DNA of 64,000 nt, from assembly GCA_028866995.1 (NCBI GenBank), contig JAGWHD010000001.1, forward strand, positions 529,030 through 593,029, read 5' to 3'. Each line of letters starts with the position of its first letter. Position 1 is the first letter of the stretch. The notes below the pieces were generated by a model, which had not been told where the DNA came from, did no database searches, and saw only the letters and a list, made by a program, of their open reading frames with translations. The position numbers and the translations under genes are program-made. This document shows positions 36,801 through 42,441 of the stretch, piece by piece. The DNA is from Microcaldota archaeon. GTDB taxonomy: Archaea > Micrarchaeota > Micrarchaeia > Micrarchaeales > CABMGC01.

Positions 36801-36981
36801 CTTCCAGGCGTTCAACTACACATGGACGCCGCAGGGAGCGAGCAAGAGCTTCCAGATAGGCGAGCTGCTGCTGTCGTTCGGCGACCTCAATGCCGCATAC
36901 CTTGCTGCAGGAGCCGCGATGGTCATTGCCCTGATGTTTATAAGGCAGAGCAGGCCAAGGGGCGTAAAAAGGAGAGCCTGA
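30880..36981 (+). CDS. giant surface protein with lysozyme-like and NlpC/P60 domains
   Basis: A 2,033-residue secreted protein. A basic start and signal/anchor helix (RRRSVFILSSIFVVLALYN) are followed by ~420 residues of Ser/Tyr/Asn-rich sequence. Residues about 447-605 look like a Cys-rich soluble lytic transglycosylase/lysozyme domain, with the candidate catalytic Glu489 in AYAESSFHPG and GLLQ further on. Residues about 667-807 are an NlpC/P60 cysteine peptidase, with Cys710 in FDCSGLVQWA and His764 in PNHVAICA. About 1,200 beta-rich residues follow, then one C-terminal helix (about 2003-2022) and a basic tail, so the protein is held in the membrane with its bulk outside. The frame extends up to a TTG at 30784, but a TATA box at 30843-30855 predicts a leaderless message at the ATG 30880. 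Confidence 0.85.
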   Translation: MRGKGDRRRSVFILSSIFVVLALYNVSTHQLLGAQSSYSPNSTIQDTGNVTYNYGNATITPLVASGPNYCGAVSCSGAPAYGSGKSSVSESCSFSTCYDHATSTFSKSSGSSTDTSPASKVSKYNINNNGWLITCPSSPETHPQDQSWIDTEIYSFIAGNGCQASTSSLKTTFQFQATSSASSSQLATTQVTLQVNNPADVGIRELTFSPQVDGFVSTAFSNLSYIFKHFPTEAQSVSWYWYGKYANFFNVNPADVPPLYIGPVPLTYTDPSTQCTYNYDYYSKTVLDSIQNTYIPFTEVLPPDVNYPIQGVQSSGQSPPYTAPDSPSKTATFPANVYPYFIQQFNITNAAVPPNSLDFNATYDVYGPWSYYSPYNSIEPFPLDSNSLLYVGYDSNLVSFMRDTSAPKVNYHNAMQSNTIGANTQQQANIVYGISGSGGGSVSGGSCPSQDYNGDQATALSFDQVVGCAQQAGFSGTDLEIIVSIAYAESSFHPGECYGGQSPCPSGVPAGLLQTGSSTGDTSGYSTGSCPTGGSDWWYNPACEMQFAYVYINDPVNTNCPGPVTGHKFCYWQTYGDPAAGQPIGSYCKYMPVGYVGDNCPAGQARDAAGWWSGSGVSASPSPSPSALANPDSVAGIASGYVFALIGSFSGTPSQGSQQTQQQSGSTSDIVAAALTQIGVPYCYGGETPKGQDPFCKNAYTTSTSGSFDCSGLVQWAAQQAGFTLQRTSEDQWNEVTHIQQSDTVPGDLIFFAISGDPSAVPNHVAICANAGCTQMIEAPYTSQYVREVPISADCGSGCSVYGYGRVSGATPSGSVSVSTGSGSGEIDVLKVVNHGYYNTSQYQPSSVSYASSSSPTPPFPVQSAKNTWDQNWKSYWDNVIQLQNGETYLVRSIPISEIASAIDLSAEKSHIPSGTNLVYQPYNITADNAGDIFVIGAVNVFDKTFGDSPIMSLPFIARITNSTGGGKIIVTAQLVMDCYHGNPTPIKNNCQPLLTNGHPDNIVTASPIGDLVFISGWYDNGIHVLSGNSLDYLGKTISLDYGNDLGSYGQSGADVNIVQYLTRGGLYGINVDGNTPNDNIMKQLFSYNNALTDGSLEGGVGMPGGAGAKADSNHAKNMHHVLGMTDVNGYLYVMDNWVGQLGIHCQGILSVVTGIDWCAGETSFDMLSLRVMNSTGVDLPINPTQFNDIGYPAGKSSTNGCSGSSYHCIQQFQIPPSTYSYYPPYGWVLSANISRKGTNLNLCSGTFKDGRCALPDASEYTGYFMPLGPHLNSWQSRCKGVQVFGTCFGVRVASPRPILGASFSTSFNDTIALLLPDPNLINSGTAHKYGEMLLAQFNPENYTTVMGPGGPPKLAYACYTDAQDESLGASGNSNPLSCFYDQQMRKITGPIYLMENPFRYTEGIGSTTTLTLEEYYGSAFSGTAGFPSALQNPSQNPGAAEQYINQNLNKYVSNLPQTINGAASAAPSQQPTATTAAQATAINAMIYGYLEVPFNYTYTVSDTYQTTGNSASSCQPPQHDKTTYYVTYTSATQDVKSKPLSAGVEAGDTYLKYFSNYSFYIPNISSITLPPTIITDILTNRLFGDIYVNQTLNHLTNQQEIVNAIMSDNYQQNTYTQGQYPGFSNAISSAVLPPCVGAKCAIQADTGKTASGKGGLLTTFGYVPQSTDTIAALFTWYKQMVKSSQVTLEYQGQASNAQQSVFGYRRMVYVFKDRFDNSIFATIDADTANITQINLTITPVVDAHNANLTTVYINGTAFWTPPLSTQNVPLKNGNIYVYYAQNLNFVDYNPTLTYQYSPNGGVNGKENAQLCAFGDNTTHPDQVPTDCTLANPIWQGRSQNAGIITYHPSYNAMGQCDPAPKSLLQPQKLNCNIYGNDGNSNIPALCPVTGSSYQQYCVPLYTNGTGFCTSEVGLMGIAKTTSNGKFSLKEPVCGYGGASAGVSYYGAPSPEPITVRQSDLLNSSDPGSSFRLSFQAFNYTWTPQGASKSFQIGELLLSFGDLNAAYLAAGAAMVIALMFIRQSRPRGVKRRA

Positions 36982-37010
36982 CATAGCACGCCTGTCAAAG
37001 TCCAGGTATA

Positions 37011-37021
37011 GGCATATATAT
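37011..37021 (+). promoter_or_regulatory. TATA box for the gene at 37051
   Basis: GCATATATATC lies about 35 nt before the ATG, predicting a ~10-nt leader. Confidence 0.5.
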
Positions 37022-37050
37022 CTGAAAAGCCATACCATTTCTATGGTTTT

Positions 37051-38415
37051 ATGACAATACAAACCAAGGTTCAGGGGGCAAAGTATCACGTTTCTGAGTC
37101 CAAGGATTGGGGGAAAAGGAGGCTCTTTACGTCCAAGTTCATAGCTTCGCAGGAGGACAGGAAGAGGAAGATAACAGGCATGGTGGAGAAGGACCTAGGG
37201 GACTTCAAGAGGGGCGCAAGGGCTCTTGCCAGGAACTCCAGAATGTCGGGCATGTACGGAAGCTCGCCCGAGATACAGGCACTGCCTAAGACCATCGAAG
37301 GCATACTGGAAGCAACGAACATGAATATAGGACCAGCTACAAACACGGAACTGGTAAACGATATAGCCGGCATACTGGAAGGTAGAGGAAAGCAGATAGA
37401 GGCTGCAATAAGAAGCAACCCAAGGGAGGCTATGCAGAAGATGCTGGACATATATGTAAGGACTCTTAACGAGCTCGACGAGAGCTACGGCGAACTCAAG
37501 CCGTTCTTCAGCGCCGTAAGGACGTCAAGCAGCCTCATCAGCAAGCAGGCAGCCGTAAGGTTCCACAGGGGACCGAAGTCCATGTTCATCGAGGCTGACG
37601 AGAAGAGGCTCGCAAAGCTCGCAGCGGAGATAAACGCAGATCCTGACAAGATAGAGGGGCATATCAGAAATCTCAAGATCGCCGAGGCGCAGCTGTCCAT
37701 GGTGACCGAGATAAGGAACGCCATGAAGGAGGGCAATTACGCAAAGGCCAGTGAAATAGCACTCAATTACCCTGCTACATACACCGAAGGAGCAATGGCT
37801 GACGACATCTACGGACCTGAAGGCAGGGAGGCAACGACGGTAGCAGGCCTCCGCCACCTCAGCGATGAGATAGACAACGACATAAAGGCCCTCCTTGCGT
37901 TCAAGGCCAGCAAAGGCAAGGGCAAGCCCAAGGTGACTAACGAGGACGTCAACATCAAGATGCAGAAGCTGTTCATAATAGGCCACGCGATGATCGACAC
38001 GCTGGACGAGGAGCTCAAGTCAGCTTCTGAGAAGGAGATGAAGGATCACCTTGAGGGCCTCAAGGAAGAGGTCCTTGGGGAGCTCGATGCTGCAAACAAG
38101 TCCGTGAAGGCAGCATGGGAGACTCTCGGAAGGGGCAAGTCCATCGATTTCTCTAGCATAAAAGAGACCAATCCAGAGATCATACGGTCTGTCAGCGACT
38201 TCCTCAGGGCAGAGGACGCACGCGAAGCGCATCTCAGGGACGACATAGAGAACAAGCTCAGGGCGCTCTCAAAGACCATGGGCATACCTGCGATAAGGCT
38301 TGAAGACGCTGTGGAGAGGGCCATGATGGACATGACTAGGATCAAGCAGGGGCTCCGCGACAGGAATGTCTTCGACGAGGCCAAGTTCATGGATACGCTT
38401 CCTGATTCGTCCTGA
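37051..38415 (+). CDS. soluble helical protein of unknown function
   Basis: A 454-residue, highly charged protein with no membrane segment. It is predicted almost all-helical from its Lys/Glu/Ala pattern (SKFIASQEDRKRKITGMVEKDL, EELKSASEKEMKDHLEGLKEEV), with coiled-coil-like stretches in the second half. It has its own promoter, and no neighbour suggests a pathway. Possibly a structural or cytoskeletal protein peculiar to this lineage; this is not shown by sequence. Confidence 0.7.
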   Translation: MTIQTKVQGAKYHVSESKDWGKRRLFTSKFIASQEDRKRKITGMVEKDLGDFKRGARALARNSRMSGMYGSSPEIQALPKTIEGILEATNMNIGPATNTELVNDIAGILEGRGKQIEAAIRSNPREAMQKMLDIYVRTLNELDESYGELKPFFSAVRTSSSLISKQAAVRFHRGPKSMFIEADEKRLAKLAAEINADPDKIEGHIRNLKIAEAQLSMVTEIRNAMKEGNYAKASEIALNYPATYTEGAMADDIYGPEGREATTVAGLRHLSDEIDNDIKALLAFKASKGKGKPKVTNEDVNIKMQKLFIIGHAMIDTLDEELKSASEKEMKDHLEGLKEEVLGELDAANKSVKAAWETLGRGKSIDFSSIKETNPEIIRSVSDFLRAEDAREAHLRDDIENKLRALSKTMGIPAIRLEDAVERAMMDMTRIKQGLRDRNVFDEAKFMDTLPDSS

Positions 38416-38506
38416 AGCGCAACTGCATAGCCTCGGCGGTCGTAGCTGCTGGCATTTAGAAGCTAGGCTAAGCGCCTACAATCATAAAAAGAAAAAGGAA
38501 TAGAAA

Positions 38507-38626
38507 TTACTCCTCGTCGAAATCGTCGAGGTCTTCGTCCTCGAAGTCCTCGTCATCCACGTCTTCGGATTCGTCCTCTTCGTCCATCTCTTCTTCGTCT
38601 TCCTCGTCGTCTTTTCCCTTCGCCAT
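38507..38626 (-). CDS. 39-residue extremely acidic protein
   Basis: ATG at 38626 reads leftward through 39 codons to TAA at 38507-38509. The product starts MAKGKDDEE and is 28 Asp/Glu out of 39 residues, with two Phe and one Val/Leu as its only bulky residues. Expression signals are complete: TATA box (GTTTAAATAG, 38671-38680), Shine-Dalgarno GAGGT about 7 nt before the ATG, and an oligo-T tract (38486-38500) after the stop. It resembles acidic histone-chaperone tails or DNA mimics in composition only; function unknown. Confidence 0.7.
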   Translation of the reverse strand: MAKGKDDEEDEEEMDEEDESEDVDDEDFEDEDLDDFDEE

Positions 38627-38748
38627 GTTATTACCTCTTTCAGGTACGTCAGAGACAATATATTGCAAAACTATTTAAACGTTATCAAAACCTCAGGCGG
38701 GGAATGCTAACGATATAAATAAATACAATGCATGGGATAGAAGAACGT

Positions 38749-38852
38749 GGGCTTGTGGCTCAACGGTAGAGCGTCCGCTTTGCATGGTAAACTTTTATAA
38801 AAAGTTTAATCAAAAGTGCGGAAGGTTTCGGGTTCAAATCCCGACAAGTCCA
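38749..38852 (+). tRNA. tRNA-Ala(UGC) with a 32-nt intron
   Basis: The acceptor stem GGGCTTG/CAAGTCC contains the G3:U70 pair that identifies tRNA-Ala, with discriminator A at 38852 and no encoded CCA. The D arm is GCTC...GAGC, the anticodon stem TCCGC/GCGGA with anticodon TGC, and the T arm TCGGG-TTCAAAT-CCCGA. An intron at 38785-38816, at the canonical 37/38 position, folds into a TAAACTTT/AAAGTTTA hairpin, consistent with bulge-helix-bulge splicing. A TATA-like ATATAAATAAA lies at about 38713-38722. Its last 13 nt are the left attachment repeat of the adjacent integrated element. Confidence 0.93.
38840..38852 (+). repeat. left attachment repeat (attL), tRNA-Ala 3' end
   Basis: CCCGACAAGTCCA forms part of the T stem, the acceptor 3' strand and the discriminator of tRNA-Ala; an identical copy is at 42247-42259. 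Confidence 0.75.
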
Positions 38853-38898
38853 TACATACTTGCTTTGGACACAAACATCCAAAAATAATGGAATTGGG

Positions 38899-38911
38899 GT
38901 ATTTAAAAAGG
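38899..38911. promoter_or_regulatory. symmetrical TATA box, probably bidirectional
   Basis: GTATTTAAAAAGG contains a palindromic TTTAAA. Rightward it is ~30 nt before the ATG at 38939. Leftward it points at the tRNA-Ala and, in an excised circle, at an ATG created at the attachment junction (minus-strand position 38857). Confidence 0.45.
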
Positions 38912-38938
38912 CATTGGGTTCAAGTTGAGGGTTCGAAA

Positions 38939-39577
38939 ATGGAAATCCATGGGATTAAAGGCTATCAGATTCTTCTCATAATAGTTGGTGTAGCTTGTAT
39001 AATATCTATTCTGGCAACATTTGCGCTTTTAGGTGGAACAACAAATGCAATTACAATTATCGTAACAATAGCAATGATTGGTATTATAATCGCCACAACG
39101 ACTACGACAGAGCATGCTATTAGAGAAACAGCCGATAAATCGTCAAGCACCCTCAATAGCATTAAAACAGAATTAACTAACATGAATACGGCGCAAGGGG
39201 CGCTCTTTTCAAGAATACATGAATATATCAATAGAACTGAAGGTGCGCTAAACGCAAAACCGCGAATAACTCTAAGAAGGGAGAAAAAAGAATATCTCAA
39301 ATATTTTATCCATCATTATTATCTATGGGTTACAAATACTAATGGTAGGAACGTAACTGTAAAAATAGAGCCAAAACCCGATGATAGTTCTGGTATATAC
39401 TCGCTTAATGAGGAATCTCAAAAGGACTTTTATATTAATGATTGGGGCATAATCAATGGAAAAGAACGTATAGTGACTATTACCTGTGAAGGTTTAAACG
39501 GCACAAGGTATAACGGCCAAATGAATTTTAAAGATATAACAGAAGCACCATCAGATGTGCCTTTGAATTTGCTATAA
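38939..39577 (+). CDS. membrane protein of the integrated element, unknown
   Basis: A 213-residue protein with two adjacent N-terminal helices (about 9-31 and 37-55), a short helical stalk (RETADKSSSTLNSIKTEL) and a beta-rich C-terminal domain of ~120 residues. The open frame extends back into the tRNA gene, but the TATA box at 38899-38911 and a GAGG about 9 nt before the ATG support 38939. Very AT-rich. No family recognised. Confidence 0.65.
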   Translation: MEIHGIKGYQILLIIVGVACIISILATFALLGGTTNAITIIVTIAMIGIIIATTTTTEHAIRETADKSSSTLNSIKTELTNMNTAQGALFSRIHEYINRTEGALNAKPRITLRREKKEYLKYFIHHYYLWVTNTNGRNVTVKIEPKPDDSSGIYSLNEESQKDFYINDWGIINGKERIVTITCEGLNGTRYNGQMNFKDITEAPSDVPLNLL

Positions 39578-39604
39578 AACAATGAACTTATTAGATGTTT
39601 TATT

Positions 39605-40744
39605 ATGGAGTGTGGTTTGAGTTATATCTTTTCGAAAAAATTCCTATACTCTAAAAGATTGACAGAATATCTACAAGGAGCACTACTATCACTAATGCTA
39701 CTTATTACAATAACTGTAAAATATCCATCTACAGCGCCCGTAATCTTTTCTCTATCCCTAATAGTATCGATTGTCTTACTGATCAATACTGAAAAAATAG
39801 ATGAAACTCAAGCCATACGATATGTTAAATCTATAGCAACAAAAATCAAAAATTTTATATTGAATTTTCAATATTTAGATAGCGAAAAGAAACAGGAACT
39901 ATCCGATAAGAAAAAAGGTCATTTTTATGATATTTATTTCCAATTCATGCCCGCGATTAAATCTTTGGCTGTTCCAGTATTCTTCCTAATTATAACTATC
40001 TCATCATTTGCCTATCTCGATACTCAAACGAGAGAACTTAGTCTTATCTATCCCGTTAGCACTATCATAGGCTTCACTATCGCACTAATTATTCTGTATT
40101 GCTATAGGCTCTCTCCACTCGACACGTTAAAGATATCTTTCTATAAAATGCTTCAATATAGAAACAAACAAAAATCCGAACAATTAACTTTTGAGGAAAG
40201 AAGCGAAATTCTGTTGTTTTATAATAGAGCAACCATATCCTCTCAAAAGATAGAAACCATCCATTTATTCCCCAATGAGATTCTTGCATTTTCGAATTTT
40301 GTTCAGAAATTTGGAGAATTTATTATACGCTCCAACAAAACTGATTATAAAAATCTAAGAACAGATATTAGAAAAGTTGTCAAGGAACTTCCAAATCTTA
40401 GATATGATTATTCAAAATCAGTTATAGGTCTTTTCTATAATTCATATTATGCCCTCTTGAAAAAGAGTAAACAGTATATGGATTACTTAAGTAAAGATGG
40501 AGTTTCGAGTTATGGTAATATAACTGGTAAACAAGGATTGACTGTTCGTGGTATAAATGATATTTTTGAGTTATTCCAAAATATCTACAAAATAGCTGAA
40601 ATAATAGCAGTAATATTTTTGATATATACGTTGTATGAAAGCGGAGATATCCATGCTGCTTTATCTACAATAATAAATGCAACAAATCTGCAACATTATG
40701 TGATAGTTAATGCAACTAATACTACGTCATTAATGACACATTAA
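39605..40744 (+). CDS. multi-pass membrane protein of the integrated element, unknown
   Basis: A 379-residue protein with hydrophobic pairs near the N-terminus (about 24-60) and the middle (about 118-168), a long charged cytoplasmic-type domain (about 170-330), and a final helix (about 334-353). Codon use is strongly AT-biased, unlike the host. It follows the 213-residue gene by 27 nt and may be co-transcribed with it. No known viral or plasmid family was recognised. Confidence 0.65.
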   Translation: MECGLSYIFSKKFLYSKRLTEYLQGALLSLMLLITITVKYPSTAPVIFSLSLIVSIVLLINTEKIDETQAIRYVKSIATKIKNFILNFQYLDSEKKQELSDKKKGHFYDIYFQFMPAIKSLAVPVFFLIITISSFAYLDTQTRELSLIYPVSTIIGFTIALIILYCYRLSPLDTLKISFYKMLQYRNKQKSEQLTFEERSEILLFYNRATISSQKIETIHLFPNEILAFSNFVQKFGEFIIRSNKTDYKNLRTDIRKVVKELPNLRYDYSKSVIGLFYNSYYALLKKSKQYMDYLSKDGVSSYGNITGKQGLTVRGINDIFELFQNIYKIAEIIAVIFLIYTLYESGDIHAALSTIINATNLQHYVIVNATNTTSLMTH

Positions 40745-40833
40745 CGTTTGCACTAAGAAAAAGATAAACAACATAACTACTACAACCTGCGAAATTCTGT
40801 ATAATACATTAATCAAAAATTGCAACTTTCTGT

Positions 40834-41631
40834 TCACATTTTAACCTCGATAGGTTTTATCATTTGCTCTATGAAAGAGTATAGCTCCGTCTTGTCTGAA
40901 TGTATATAATGCAGAGTAGTAGAAGGCGCAAGATGCCTTGCGAACCTTGACGTAAGAACCAAATTACCATTAGTCTTCTTGCTGAATGTCGTTATGGCAA
41001 AATGCCTCAGGCTATGCGTTGTTAGTCTGTGCAGTTGCCTTTTGGTTCTCCCTTCCACGCTCTCCTCGCTCTCGCTATACACCTCATCCAATCCAGCAGA
41101 TTGGCAGTAGCCCCTGAATACCTTACGAACATAATTAAGCTCAAGATATGGCTCTTGGCGTTTAGATCGTTTTTTGTCTGCGAAGAAAAGATAGCCCTCT
41201 GCGTTGTCTATCTGGCTCTTGTTTTCAGCTATGTATTGCTGTGTCCTTTCAAAAAGCGGTAGCGGTATTACAAGCGTGTTAAGCACTCTGGCTTTTTCGG
41301 TGAATACTGTTAGCTCTCGGTTGTGGTTTATGTCCTTCACATTCACCTTCACAACCTCGCCGATGCGAAGCCCAAGATAAGCCATATAGGAGAAAAGAAG
41401 CGAGTATTTGAGGTTGTCAATATTCTTCAGGAACGCCTCAAGCTCTTGGCTATCAAAGCCTTTATTCAGCGTGCCATACTTTAGCGGTTTGTTCTGCACT
41501 TGGTACTTCTTGACGTAATGGTTGGCTATCAGCTGCTTAAGCTCCCTTACCTTAGATTTGGATAGCTGAGGCAGCAGCCTGTCAAGCTGGGCCTCTATGC
41601 CCACAAGCTCCGAGAGTGCCTCCTTGTTCAT
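40834..41631 (-). CDS. tyrosine recombinase (integrase)
   Basis: A 265-residue site-specific recombinase. An N-terminal SAM-like DNA-binding region is followed by the catalytic domain: Arg in YLGLRIGEVVKV, His-x-x-Arg in THSLRHFAIT, and His plus the nucleophile Tyr in RHLAPSTTLHYIH. The frame extends back through a tRNA-like sequence to 41787, but a strong Shine-Dalgarno (GGAGGTG) just before the ATG at 41631 fixes the start. It points toward the middle of the element and is the likely enzyme for integration at tRNA-Ala. Confidence 0.92.
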   Translation of the reverse strand: MNKEALSELVGIEAQLDRLLPQLSKSKVRELKQLIANHYVKKYQVQNKPLKYGTLNKGFDSQELEAFLKNIDNLKYSLLFSYMAYLGLRIGEVVKVNVKDINHNRELTVFTEKARVLNTLVIPLPLFERTQQYIAENKSQIDNAEGYLFFADKKRSKRQEPYLELNYVRKVFRGYCQSAGLDEVYSESEESVEGRTKRQLHRLTTHSLRHFAITTFSKKTNGNLVLTSRFARHLAPSTTLHYIHSDKTELYSFIEQMIKPIEVKM

Positions 41632-41651
41632 GGAGAACACCTCCCTGATGA

Positions 41652-41674
41652 AATTCCAAGAATATGTTGGAATT
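41652..41674. repeat. 8-bp inverted repeat with 7-nt spacer upstream of the integrase
   Basis: AATTCCAA (41652-41659) and TTGGAATT (41667-41674) flank GAATATG. Arms around a 6-8-bp spacer are the usual form of a tyrosine-recombinase core site; a repressor operator for the integrase is the other reading. Confidence 0.4.
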
Positions 41675-41679
41675 GTAGA

Positions 41680-41711
41680 GATTCGCGGTTCAAATCCCCG
41701 CCGCGCAACGA
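41680..41711 (+). other. tRNA 3'-end-like fragment
   Basis: GCGGTTCAAATCCCCG has the T-loop sequence TTCAAAT and a nearly paired stem (one mismatch), followed by CCGCGCAA, which looks like an acceptor strand and discriminator. No matching 5' half lies upstream, so it is not a functional tRNA. Beside an integrase gene it is best read as a captured or relic attachment site from a different tRNA. Confidence 0.4.
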
Positions 41712-41935
41712 CACGCTGTTCCGGTATTCCGTTGGCAACGCCGTGCAATGACCTACCGTTCCGGTATTCGCTGACCCAATCGAGCATTGAACCGGACTTC
41801 CAGCCTCGCCGTTGCCGACGGCTCGGCTTGCTTGGCGTAGCGAGAGCAAAAGCGCAGGAGAGCGAGGGGTCGTAGCTGCGACCCCGAGCGTTAGCTGGTT
41901 GGGCGTGGACTTGTAGAGAAGCGAGCCATAATTAC
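41700..41935. other. GC-rich non-coding block inside the AT-rich element
   Basis: About 235 nt of GC-rich sequence without a convincing gene. It contains two copies of GTTCCGGTATTC (41718-41729 and 41758-41769) and a 7-bp hairpin GGGGTCG/CGACCCC (41865-41871 with 41879-41885). It could be a small RNA, recombinase arm sites or a replication origin; nothing decides between these. Confidence 0.3.
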
Positions 41936-41970
41936 AAACTCTTTTTAAATCCATACGAGATAATAGGGTT

Positions 41971-42102
41971 ATGCCACGATATGGTTCTGATATATCGTCT
42001 GCGATAGATATAGTATGGAAAATAGCCATACTGATTCTAATGCTGTATGTGGTGTTTGGCATATTACTACCCGCATTGCAGCATTTCCCAACTGTTCCGT
42101 GA
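41971..42102 (+). CDS. 43-residue leaderless single-helix membrane peptide
   Basis: ATG at 41971 opens a 43-codon frame ending TGA at 42100-42102. The product (MPRYGSDISSA...) has one strong transmembrane helix (about residues 15-34, rich in Ile, Leu and Val) with short ends. A TATA-like CTTTTTAAAT (41941-41950) is ~25 nt upstream, placing the transcript start at the ATG. Holin-like or small toxin-like peptides have this form, but no function is shown. Confidence 0.5.
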   Translation: MPRYGSDISSAIDIVWKIAILILMLYVVFGILLPALQHFPTVP

Positions 42103-42258
42103 ATGAGTTGCGAACCAGATAAAGAGAATAAAAGTTAGTGTTAGCACTATATTTTTTGTTAAGAAATAGACACCAAATATTGCAGGAATAGATACAATCT
42201 TTATTGATACGTCAAGCCACAATCCTATCTCACGAAATCTCTGATACCCGACAAGTCC
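42067..42258 (-). other. open frame crossing attR without a start codon; complete only in the excised circle
   Basis: Read leftward from 42258 there are 63 codons to TAG at 42067-42069, including a hydrophobic stretch of ~30 residues. In the integrated state the upstream codons are TAA-GTA-AGT-ATA-ATT, with no usual start. If the element recombines at the 13-nt repeats, the same frame continues into element sequence as AGT-ATG-TAT before the att, giving a 65-residue protein. It overlaps the end of the 43-residue ORF on the other strand. Confidence 0.35.
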
Positions 42259-42259
42259 A
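42247..42259 (+). repeat. right attachment repeat (attR)
   Basis: Exact 13-nt copy of the tRNA-Ala 3' end (38840-38852). Confidence 0.75.
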
Positions 42260-42441
42260 ATTATACTTACTTAGAATACCTCCTCCTTGTAGTCTTATTT
42301 GTTCTTCTCTTAGCGAGCATAATTCTCTTTTCGATAAATCCTACCTCTAAACTTGAAAGACTAACTGCTGGCATTACCTTTTTGCTCTCCTTTTCTGGCT
42401 TTATTGTGCATTATCTTTTTTCTACCCACAAGCACGAGTGA
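42260..42441 (+). pseudogene. start-less two-helix membrane ORF next to attR
   Basis: A frame open from 42208 to TGA at 42439-42441 encodes, after the repeat, a hydrophobic sequence with two helices (LEYLLLVVLFVLLLASIIL and LTAGITFLLSFSGFIVHYL). No ATG, GTG or TTG precedes it in frame. It may be a gene truncated at its 5' end by recombination at the tRNA, or chance hydrophobic coding in AT-rich DNA. Confidence 0.25.

Larger units (their letters stand above)
38840..42259. mobile_element. 3.4-kb integrative element in tRNA-Ala
   Basis: The 3' end of tRNA-Ala (CCCGACAAGTCCA, 38840-38852) is repeated exactly at 42247-42259, with partial similarity continuing for another ~13 nt (ATACTT shared). 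Between the copies the sequence is strikingly AT-rich. It encodes two unknown membrane proteins, a tyrosine recombinase, a leaderless 43-residue membrane peptide and a GC-rich non-coding block. This is the classic layout of an archaeal tRNA-targeted integrative element. No replication gene is recognised, so it may be a satellite or rely on host replication. Confidence 0.75.

Noticed and set aside
38816-38938. Upstream extension of the 213-residue membrane protein into the tRNA-Ala gene
   Set aside because: The extension is a translation of tRNA sequence; TATA box and ribosome site support the ATG at 38939.
41680-41711. A complete tRNA gene beside the integrase
   Set aside because: No matching 5' half or anticodon arm upstream; the T stem has a mismatch.
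41632-41787. Upstream extension of the integrase frame
   Set aside because: The first 52 codons read through tRNA-like and non-coding sequence; a strong Shine-Dalgarno precedes the ATG at 41631.
42208-42246. Rightward ORF across attR as an intact gene
   Set aside because: No ATG, GTG or TTG start in frame after the upstream TGA at 42205-42207; recorded only as a possible truncated gene.
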